A DNA stretch of 64,000 nucleotides from Schizochytrium sp. CCTCC M209059 (Eukaryota > Sar > Bigyra > Thraustochytrida > Thraustochytriidae). The position numbers were made by a program, and so were the translations under genes. Location: NCBI GenBank assembly GCA_000818945.1, contig KN805382.1, positions 579,532 to 643,531 of the forward strand, in the 5' to 3' direction. A model generated the notes under the pieces. That model was not told the DNA's origin. It did not search any database and saw only the letters and a program-made list of their open reading frames with translations. Positions 49,201 to 56,940 of this stretch are shown in pieces. Positions within the stretch are counted from its first letter, which is position 1; the number at the start of each line of letters is the position of its first letter.

Positions 49201-49905
49201 ATGGACGGACGAAGAAGCGGCGCGCTTCACGCACGAGCGGGGGGGCGCGATGCTTCTGAAGTCGAAGCCGTCGAAGAGCCCTACCCTGCCGCACAACGAA
49301 GCCCGCACAACGATGAGGCTAGCGAGGCGGGCGAGGCAAGTGACGCAGACATACACGAAGCAGAAGAAGAAGACGTCGTCGTGATCCGTAAAAAGTCCAT
49401 ACGAACCGTAGAGAAGGATCGGATCTCTGCTCTATGCGACAAGATGACGGGAATGGGCATGAAAGAAGCTCAAGATGTGTATGGAGGCTACAATGATCGA
49501 GCTTGGATCCTGAAGCACCCTTGGCAGCTTTGCTTGTCTCGTGAGGATGCATTTGCCCGTCCTTGCGCACTTTGGTGGCCCGCTAAGGTCTACGGCGTCA
49601 TGAATGGCCGAGCTCCTTGCCCCCGCTGCCGCGATCCCGCTGGGGGGTCTCCATGCCATGGTGGGAAATGGATTCCAAAGGACGACGCACGCGAAGTCAT
49701 TTCGAAAGATCGCACTTATCTGCTTCTCGGCCGCGAGTACACTTGTGTCAAATGCACTAAGTCGTTTCGAAACACAACGACAGACTTTTTGCAGTGTTGC
49801 CCTGAGATTGTCAGGAAGCTCTTTGGCATTGTCATCCGAGCAAGAACTGCAACCTTGTTCTCGAGATGCATCGGATGTGGCTCGCCTCGTCGGTGCAAAA
49901 GGTAG
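49201..49905 (+). CDS. Transposon zinc-ribbon N-terminal part (DUF6729-like)
   Basis: 234 aa from the first ATG (49201). An acidic, disordered start is followed from about residue 80 by helix and WWPAKVYGVMNGRAPCPRCRDP. Two Cys pairs, CPRC and then CVKC (EYTCVKCTKSFRN), make a treble-clef/zinc-ribbon. The sequence then continues KLFGIVI into the frameshift zone. The last roughly 15 residues of this frame (after RTATLF) look unlike coding sequence, while the other frame from 49806 onward reads naturally and joins the next ORF, so this frame was probably once continuous with it. Confidence 0.65.
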   Translation: MDGRRSGALHARAGGRDASEVEAVEEPYPAAQRSPHNDEASEAGEASDADIHEAEEEDVVVIRKKSIRTVEKDRISALCDKMTGMGMKEAQDVYGGYNDRAWILKHPWQLCLSREDAFARPCALWWPAKVYGVMNGRAPCPRCRDPAGGSPCHGGKWIPKDDAREVISKDRTYLLLGREYTCVKCTKSFRNTTTDFLQCCPEIVRKLFGIVIRARTATLFSRCIGCGSPRRCKR

Positions 49906-52900
49906 TCGACTCAGTTAATGCCTCGCACATTCGTTTCTTTGAAGATCTCGAGCACACTTACCTGTTGTCATACATGGATGGCGGCAATCCTCTGAAAGGT
50001 GACTGGAAGCGTGATTACTCTACCGTCCCAGAGCATTTCGACTCTCAGCACAAGATTAACATGCAATTAGGGATCGAACCACCCAGCCCAAAGGTTTTGA
50101 ATCTTGAAAGGACTGCAGAATCATTGCACGAATGGAAAATCGAAAACATTAACCGGAAAGGCTTCGGTCTTGATGCAAAGAAGAAGCTCGCCAATGAGAA
50201 TCTGATTTACCTTCGCGACCTTCGAGTTTACGATCAAGATCTTAAAGATGAGGACATTATCAAAAAACTAATGAAGAACCGTTGGAGTAACAGGACCAAA
50301 CATGATCGCATATGTCTTCTCCGAACGAATCTGCAGAAAAGGATAGCAATGGTGCACGAAGTCTGGGACAAATTTAGCATGAAGGGATGTGGAGAAGTTC
50401 TTAGTCCAGAACGTGTCAAGGAGATCCTCCGGCAGAAATCATTGCGTGAAGCTTCCAACAAGAGGAAGTGGGAGGAACATGGAAGGAAAAGGTCCGAGGT
50501 GGGAGGCTTCGATGATCGAGGGAGCAAGGTCCTCAAGCGTGAGCCCCCAATACCATTTGGAGCCTTTGATGACCCGAAGGGATTTAACGGTTTTCTTCTG
50601 GGGCGCGGTCTGGTCGAACTTATCATGTTTGAACAGCAGCGCGAAACTGCGCGTCCGGTGGTTCGCGAGATTGTGTCTGTGCAGGCAAATGTTCTCCGTC
50701 TTGACTGCACCTTCAAGTACACGAAGCGAGCTCGCGTGACGCTAAAAGATGGAGAGCAAACAACAACCTTTCAGCCTTTTGGTGCGCTGCTCACGGTGTT
50801 GAATGAGCACAATCAAGTGGCTTATGTGCGCGCTTTGCGTGATGGCGAAAGGATGGTCGAGGTGATGGAAGCTCTTGACGATTTTCGCCAACATCGTGTT
50901 TTCATGGATGGCAAGGACTATCAGCCAAAATGTATATGGACCGACAACTGCTGCAAGCAAAGAAATGACCTTCAGAGTCTCTGGCCTGGTGTGAGAGTCT
51001 ATGTTGACGCCTTCCATTGGCTTAAACGCTGGGATAGCGTCCTGCTTCCAAGACCTGGGCATCCTTTGCGTAGGCTGTTTTCGCAAACAATGGCCGATGC
51101 TGTTTTTGCACCAGACCTGAGTCGCGCCGCGAACTTTACATCCAAACAAGGCGACATCAAGCATCGCTCAAATCGGGCAAAGCGAAGGGTGCCTCGGGCC
51201 ATACCGAAAAGAGAAATACTGCAGAAGCGTGTTGCTTTGGTGCTCGAGTGCTTTCTTCGCCTCGACGCTAAGTCAAACCTTACTAATGAGCTTGCTGATC
51301 TTTCGCGAAGCACGGGAGTTCCCCTCGTTGATGTCAATGACGCGGGAAATCTTCCCAAGGACGCATTTCCTGGGATCGACTTCCCAGGCCCTGCTCAGCT
51401 TGAGCAGGCAGCCACATCAAAGGACAAGTCTCAGCGCTTGTTCAAGAAAAAGACCTTTCAGGGAAAGAGTTTCGCTCATTTCGTGAAGACAATGTTTACA
51501 CATATCCAGAACGGCTGCTTGTCTGATCCCGAGGATATGCCGTTGCACACTGAGCTGGAGAACGGGGACATTTCCACTTCGCGAGGAACAGGCGCAAATG
51601 AAAGGTTCCATCGAGCGCTGAATGAGCGAATTGGTGCAGCGCCTGTTGGACTGCTCCGGGCTGACGCACTTTTGCTTGCTGCAGCACTTGACCATAATCG
51701 TCGCCGTGCTGCTCGAGCGTTTCCGGATCACAAACGACAACCTTTGATTGACCGTTTTTTCTCGCGCACTCACAGACTCCGCATGAACAGTTTATTCACC
51801 TCCAACGCATTTAGAATCGATGAGCTCCCGTATCCCGATGCAGCCTTACCTGGGGTTTTACATCCGAGTCTCGCAATTGGTTTTGCAATTCTACCTCCGT
51901 GGATCGACCCAGATGCACGACGGAACTTCGCGCGCGGGGAAGCAGCCTTGACAGCTCCAACAATTATTTCTGTTGAAGATAGTCAGGATCTCGATTTAAG
52001 CCTGTGCATTAAACTTCATGCTGTGATTCTCGCGTATGGTTTGCATGATCACCTGCATCGCGACTTGCAATTAAAGGCACTCTTCGAAAAACTCACAGGG
52101 CGCGAGCGGTGTCCGATCGCGCGACCCTCTCAGATCAAGGGCAATATTGGCGCAATTCGTCGGAAGGGACAGGAAGCCTTGCTCGAGATGCTTCGTGAAA
52201 TCGGCGTCATAGAGAAACGTGACGTGGAATTTCACGTCTTGACCATTGATCACCTAGGCGCAGAAATTCAGCATCACCTGGAAAGCGCTCCCTACTCGGG
52301 TCCTCGAAAGCTAAGCGGCAAACTACAGCTTCACATCGCTTCCGTGCCTATGTCATCTGCCCCGCGGCCAGCAACGTTGAAAAGCTCTCTTCCCTCGGCG
52401 CCTCCTACTGCACTTTCGTCCACCACAAGGTCATTACTTTTATCATCGCCTGCCGAAAAAGTCGACAAGTACTTTGAAGCGATCCCTAACGTCACTTTGG
52501 AAGCGCCAAATGTCAAAGGACCCATGACTTCGGAGGGAGAAGCATTGGAGTCATGCCAGACCAGCAAGACACAACCTCCCAATGTCTGGGTTGCCATCGC
52601 CGATACTCTCGGTGGCCAATTACTGATGGATCGCACCGAGGCTGATGATCGCGACGCTTGGGCCAACATCGATCTTGATTCGAGTCCTGCAATCAAGGGC
52701 ATACCACGGGGGAAGGCTACTATTGAGGAAGTTCCATTCACTTGGAGTGGTGGAATAGAGCTCGACAAGATGGAGAGGAAGCTTTTTGGGAAACTCCTTT
52801 TGAAGTATTACGAAGACTGGCCCTCTCTCACTGATATCTTGAACAAGACTGAGAAGTTGGCACAGATTTGGAATGGATTGGTCGGCGGGGGCGCCTGGCA

Positions 52901-54614
52901 GATTGCCGAGATTGCTGAGCTGATTGGGCCCGATTCAAAAATGCTCGAGCTCGCAGCTCAACTTCGGTCCAAGACTTCAACGCACTTCAAAGAGTTTCTA
53001 GTGTGGTTGAAGAGGTATCGGGAAACGCCACGTAGCGCCCGTCGTGCTGTGAATGAACTTCGGCAACAGCAACATCACAAGGCCAATAAGATGAATCTCG
53101 ACGCGAGTCGTGTCAAGGAGAGCCTCGACGTGGCGGCCTGTGAAGCGTCCTTGGAGATTCTTCGAGCGACAGGGATGACAGAGGAAGTGATCGAGGATAT
53201 AACAGGCAAAAGCTTGAGTCTTGGTAAGCTTGACAAGGCTAAAGCAGCCAGTTCGAGATCAACAACGTTGCGATTGCTGCGTGCGCCGCTTGAGACTCAG
53301 CATGAAGGAGTAGCTTCGTTGCCGATAACGCCTGCACAAACGGAACCAGGGCATTTTTTTTTCAATCAACCTTGGCGTTGCGTGGAACAGCTTGACCCAA
53401 AACGATATTGCAGCGTTTGTCGTCAAAGGCGGAAAGGTGGGGGGCATCTCGCAGGTGAGGAATGCAACAGAGACCTCAAGGTTTGGAAACAATCAGAACT
53501 CCTCAGATTGACTCGAGTGGATTTCAAAAATGCGCCCCCAGCACGAGTCTTTACCCCGCTTTGCAGCCTCAAAAGCAGCGACGAAGAAGTCCTTCATCGC
53601 TATCATAGGGTCTTGGATGAGTTTGTAACGAGCGGACGAACGCAGTTCGAATTTGTCCACAGGAACTACCCAAGTGGGCGGCGCCTCAACGACGGACTAA
53701 TACGCCAAGAAGCCACGGTCGGAGGGCTTCAACAGCTTCGAGAAAATACTGGTTGGCTTACCTCATTCGTTATGAAGGTTTTTGTCGAAATTCTTCGCGA
53801 TCACGACTTTAGTAAAGCTTCTTCGTGTGGTCGATGCGCATTTGTGTGTACAGACACCTGTACCATGGATGCTAACTTCCACGATGAGGTTGCCAATGCT
53901 TTGAAAGCATCTCAAAGCAACGCATGCTGGCAGAGAATCAAAAAGCATGAGTTTGGCGTGCCCAAGAACCTAAACTTTGTGTTCATGCCAATTTGTCATG
54001 GCTCGCATTGGACGTTGGTGTATCTCGATGTAAAGCAGCGCACGCTCAATTATTTCGATCCGAGAAAAGGCGCCCAAAAACGAAGTGAAGTGATCGAATT
54101 GCACTTGAGAGGATTGGTTGATGCCTTGGGTATTGGGAAGCAGTTTAGGACCCTCCCACAACCTCCGAACGAAGAGAAAGGGTCAAATGCAGTGGCTGTA
54201 ATTGACTTGAGTGGGACGGAAGGCGAGACCGAGTTTGCAAAGGGTGCAGGCACGTCTTCTAAGTTTGGCCAGGGTAGTCGCCTTTGCCGTCGCGGCAGGC
54301 GCAGATCAAAGCGCCAAAAGAAGAAGGCCCCGGCTACGTCCGATTTCTTTGCGGCAGATGGGTGGAGAGGACCGGTCAATTATTTTGGTGCTCAACCTCT
54401 CGACAACACATTTGATTGCGGAATTCATGTGATGATGGTGATGGCCGGGCTAGCTTCTGGCCAAAGCATGGATAACATTAATAAGGCATTGCAGCCGGAA
54501 CCAGGTCACAAGGCGATCCCACAGAAGCGTTTATCTGCGCAAATTGGTCTCGCTAAGCTCTTCCTTGATAGTTTTCATCACCAATCTTCCCTCTGCTCCA
54601 ACCCAGTCCTTTGA
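49806..54614 (+). CDS. Transposase with C-terminal Ulp1-like (C48) protease
   Basis: Open from 49806; first ATG 49866 (1582 aa, numbering from it). Candidate DDE catalytic residues are D280 (VLRLDCTFKYT), D360 (IWTDNC) and E579 (GANERFHRALN), spaced as in Mutator/KDZ-like transposases. Residues about 800-1100 are a linker with Ser/Pro-rich parts. CSVCRQRRKGGG...C near 1180-1200 is a possible zinc knuckle. The protease triad is visible at the end: H1381 (GSHWTLVYLD), D1398 (YFDP) and C1518 (FDCGIHVMMV), with a longer than usual, basic insert between D and C. Ulp1-like modules in transposons may process SUMO-like targets or the polyprotein; that role is inference. Confidence 0.75.
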   Translation, partial: DCQEALWHCHPSKNCNLVLEMHRMWLASSVQKVVDSVNASHIRFFEDLEHTYLLSYMDGGNPLKGDWKRDYSTVPEHFDSQHKINMQLGIEPPSPKVLNLERTAESLHEWKIENINRKGFGLDAKKKLANENLIYLRDLRVYDQDLKDEDIIKKLMKNRWSNRTKHDRICLLRTNLQKRIAMVHEVWDKFSMKGCGEVLSPERVKEILRQKSLREASNKRKWEEHGRKRSEVGGFDDRGSKVLKREPPIPFGAFDDPKGFNGFLLGRGLVELIMFEQQRETARPVVREIVSVQANVLRLDCTFKYTKRARVTLKDGEQTTTFQPFGALLTVLNEHNQVAYVRALRDGERMVEVMEALDDFRQHRVFMDGKDYQPKCIWTDNCCKQRNDLQSLWPGVRVYVDAFHWLKRWDSVLLPRPGHPLRRLFSQTMADAVFAPDLSRAANFTSKQGDIKHRSNRAKRRVPRAIPKREILQKRVALVLECFLRLDAKSNLTNELADLSRSTGVPLVDVNDAGNLPKDAFPGIDFPGPAQLEQAATSKDKSQRLFKKKTFQGKSFAHFVKTMFTHIQNGCLSDPEDMPLHTELENGDISTSRGTGANERFHRALNERIGAAPVGLLRADALLLAAALDHNRRRAARAFPDHKRQPLIDRFFSRTHRLRMNSLFTSNAFRIDELPYPDAALPGVLHPSLAIGFAILPPWIDPDARRNFARGEAALTAPTIISVEDSQDLDLSLCIKLHAVILAYGLHDHLHRDLQLKALFEKLTGRERCPIARPSQIKGNIGAIRRKGQEALLEMLREIGVIEKRDVEFHVLTIDHLGAEIQHHLESAPYSGPRKLSGKLQLHIASVPMSSAPRPATLKSSLPSAPPTALSSTTRSLLLSSPAEKVDKYFEAIPNVTLEAPNVKGPMTSEGEALESCQTSKTQPPNVWVAIADTLGGQLLMDRTEADDRDAWANIDLDSSPAIKGIPRGKATIEEVPFTWSGGIELDKMERKLFGKLLLKYYEDWPSLTDILNKTEKLAQIWNGLVGGGAWQIAEIAELIGPDSKMLELAAQLRSKTSTHFKEFLVWLKRYRETPRSARRAVNELRQQQHHKANKMNLDASRVKESLDVAACEASLEILRATGMTEEVIEDITGKSLSLGKLDKAKAASSRSTTLRLLRAPLETQHEGVASLPITPAQTEPGHFFFNQPWRCVEQLDPKRYCSVCRQRRKGGGHLAGEECNRDLKVWKQSELLRLTRVDFKNAPPARVFTPLCSLKSSDEEVLHRYHRVLDEFVTSGRTQFEFVHRNYPSGRRLNDGLIRQEATVGGLQQLRENTGWLTSFVMKVFVEILRDHDFSKASSCGRCAFVCTDTCTMDANFHDEVANALKASQSNACWQRIKKHEFGVPKNLNFVFMPICHGSHWTLVYLDVKQRTLNYFDPRKGAQKRSEVIELHLRGLVDALGIGKQFRTLPQPPNEEKGSNAVAVIDLSGTEGETEFAKGAGTSSKFGQGSRLCRRGRRRSKRQKKKAPATSDFFAADGWRGPVNYFGAQPLDNTFDCGIHVMMVMAGLASGQSMDNINKALQPEPGHKAIPQKRLSAQIGLAKLFLDSFHHQSSLCSNPVL

Positions 54615-54938
54615 CAAGAGCTTTGCCCAGTAAAAGACTAACGGATATTCAACGGATATTGTTTTAATTAGTAGCGTGTTTTTTTTCCTCATTGAAATGG
54701 TCTAAAGTTCGTACGTGGCGCCGCGACCGCAGAACACTAAGTACTCTTAGCGCTTAACTACTGAGTGCCCCAAAGTAATGGTCTATATGAATGGAGCACT
54801 CAGTCTCACCTCGCCAAGAAAAAAAAGGTGCGGCGCGAGCAGCAGTGCAAGATCACCGAGAACTCCGATTTTTTCCACGCTGGAGCTTGCAAGGCTTTCG
54901 AGTTCAAGAAGAAAAGCGAAGCGCAGGTTGGACACACC

Positions 54939-55346
54939 ATGTTCGGCTCAGCTGTAAAAGGAACCCCCGAAATGGACGCTCCAAAAGTCGAGGAGATGGT
55001 GCGCGCGCGCGGCAAGCTGCCTCAGGCTGAGGCGCTTGGCTACGCCGCACAGCTTGATAACAAGAGCGCCGCCACGGGGTGCTACGTTGTGCAGCTGCAA
55101 CGGCCGTGTCGCTGTCCCGTGGGGTGCTTTTACAATTTTTGTGAGGGAGATTGTTTGTGGCCTGGATGCAGTACCATACCGTTCGGCTGCTGCGTCATCC
55201 TTAACAAGACCATCACGGACGGCACCCACTACATCAACGCAAAAGGAGACACTTTGGTCGTCAAGGTCGACAACAAAAACGACACTCTGGCGTGCTACGT
55301 CAACGACTGTGGGACCGGTCCATGCTGTTATTGCATAAAGCAGTAA
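54939..55346 (+). CDS. Cys-rich small protein, unknown
   Basis: 135 aa from the ATG at 54939 (accATGt); the frame is open upstream to about 54765 without an ATG. After a 45-residue lead (KVEEMVRARGKLPQAEALGYAAQLDN) comes a Cys-rich region of about 85 residues with 13 Cys: CRCPVGCFYNFCEGDC, PGCSTIPFGCC, and a final CYVNDCGTGPCCYCIKQ. Between them VKVDNKNDTLACYV resembles beta strands. No signal peptide in this model. The Cys pattern is not one I recognise. It lies between an intact transposon and a transposon relic, so it may have been carried or trapped by insertions. Confidence 0.55.
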   Translation: MFGSAVKGTPEMDAPKVEEMVRARGKLPQAEALGYAAQLDNKSAATGCYVVQLQRPCRCPVGCFYNFCEGDCLWPGCSTIPFGCCVILNKTITDGTHYINAKGDTLVVKVDNKNDTLACYVNDCGTGPCCYCIKQ

Positions 55347-55559
55347 CCGATTTTATATCGCAACATTATGTTTTCCGAGGTCTCAGAATGATGACAGGTA
55401 GCTATTGCATGGCCACATCACGGCAATGCGTGCGACCAAGACAATTTGTTGCTTGGCTATATGGCAACTGTCGTCCTTGCTTGGTTTGGCAGGAAAAAAA
55501 AAAAGCGTCACTGACAAGAGGTCCTGCCTGCATGGCGTGATTCGTCGATCATTGTGGCA
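55347..55559. other. 3' flank of the Cys-rich gene
   Basis: No gene; A-run at 55494-55504. Confidence 0.4.
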
Positions 55560-56246
55560 CTTGGTCAAATGTACGGCACGTCACGAACATCTTCAAGCTC
55601 AACAAGGAAAATCGCAGATAGACCATGCACCACGCGTCTTGAGCGTCGATCAGCTTGACGTAGAAACTTAGCAGTACTCGGAAAGTGCTCCCTACTTGGG
55701 AGAGCAGAAGCTTAGCAGCGGCACATTTCAGCTTCACATCGCTTCCGTGCCTTTGCCTTCTGTCTCGCGGTCAGTTATATTCAAATGCTGCCTGCCCTCG
55801 GTGTCCTCACTTGCGTTATTGTTGACGATATCTTGTTGCATCAGAGCTCGAAGAGTAAGAAGATGAAGATGATTTGACGAAACGTTATTGGACCACAATG
55901 ATGAAGTGTTTGGTCCAAAGAATACTTCCGACGTGGATGAGGATGTCAACGCATACATGTGCAGTGATCCTGCGCGGAGCTGATCAATCTCTTCTAACTA
56001 CCTGGTCGACGTATTGACGCATCGATACTCTAAAGTAGCTTTCCTCCCGGCGCTAGATCGCTAAGACTACCCACTCCATCCTTGTGGTTGAGCGAAAGTG
56101 TAGCTCATAACTTCGGTTCAAGACTTTAGCGCACACCACTCACTTTATAACAATAATGTGGATCTTGAAACAAATGGCAGGAAATACCACCTAGCTCCCG
56201 ACAGAGCGTGGATGCACTTCGGCAACGGCAACACCAAAAGGCGAGC
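55560..56246 (+). pseudogene. Decayed partial copy of a related transposase gene
   Basis: 55629-55790 aligns by eye with 52229-52400 of the upstream transposase gene, including a stretch of more than 20 identical bases ending in cttccgtgcct. Translated, SAPYLGEQKLSSGTFQLHIA matches SAPYSGPRKLSGKLQLHIA. A second block, 56208-56246, matches 53048-53086 (cttcggcaacggcaacacc versus cttcggcaacagcaacatc), so about 200-300 bp between the blocks are deleted relative to the intact gene. An in-frame TAG at 55669-55671 confirms it is dead. Not identical to the neighbour, so it derives from an older or diverged element. Confidence 0.75.
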
Positions 56247-56940
56247 GAATTCTTTTTTATAGCCCGAGTCGTATCATGGAGCACGCCATCCAATCGAGAC
56301 CAAGATGGATGGAATCAAGAAATCATTGCAAGATTTACTTATTACAAGAGGCAAGCACGCCCAATCTCTGATTTTCTGTTGTTCGCAGACCTCTTTTCAG
56401 TTGGATCTCTGTCTTGATCCATTTGGTTGAGAACCCCTCTCGCAGTGTTTGTCGAAATCAGTCATTCTGGCCAATGTCGATCTTTCACAACCGATTGCCC
56501 CTCTCTCTTGCAGCAGTGCGACGATCCGCGCGCGACGCGCACGTGCGTCACCGCCCTCGCCCTATGGCATCCCCTCCACATCCTTAACAGTGCCATCCGA
56601 TGCCGACAGGAAAAAACAAATACGTGGCTCCCAGGCAGTCCCGATCCTCAGCCAGCCAGGCAGCCAGGCACCTCCGCCATCCATCGCGCCCTCGCGAGCT
56701 CCACCACCCAATCCCGCAACGCCGTCTGCCGCGCCGCGATGGCCGCGCGCCCCCGTCTCCGCGGGCCGNNNNNNNNNNNNNNNNNNNNNNNNNNNNNNNN
56801 NNNNNNNNNNNNNNNNNNNNNNNNNNNTGTCGTCCGCGGCAGAGGCTCGGCGCCGGCGAGCGAGGGCCGCGGCGCGCTCGACGAGGAGCACAACGATAAC
56901 TTGAAGGAGGAGGGACTGCGCTGCGCTGCGCGCGGGCAGG
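56247..56940. other. Upstream region of the lipase-like gene
   Basis: AT-rich to about 56440 then GC-rich; interrupted by an assembly gap. No gene recognised. Confidence 0.4.
56768..56827. other. Assembly gap (60 N)
   Basis: Sixty N in the GC-rich promoter/5' UTR side of the lipase-like gene. True length unknown. An upstream exon could be hidden. Confidence 0.99.

Larger units (their letters stand above)
49201..54614 (+). mobile_element. DNA transposon coding region: zinc ribbon + DDE transposase + Ulp1-like protease
   Basis: Two overlapping frames in the same direction encode what reads as one protein of about 1800 residues, interrupted by a single frameshift between 49806 and 49905. The gene combines an N-terminal zinc-ribbon module, a DDE-type nuclease core and a C-terminal C48 cysteine protease, a combination known from KDZ- and Mutator-like eukaryotic elements. 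Base composition is lower in GC than most neighbours, suggesting recent arrival. Element ends (inverted repeats, target-site duplication) could not be located by eye. Confidence 0.7.

Noticed and set aside
48700..54800. Terminal inverted repeats of the transposon
   Set aside because: Compared flanks by eye; only a 9-base match (atagaccat type) between sides was found, which is within chance. No ends called.
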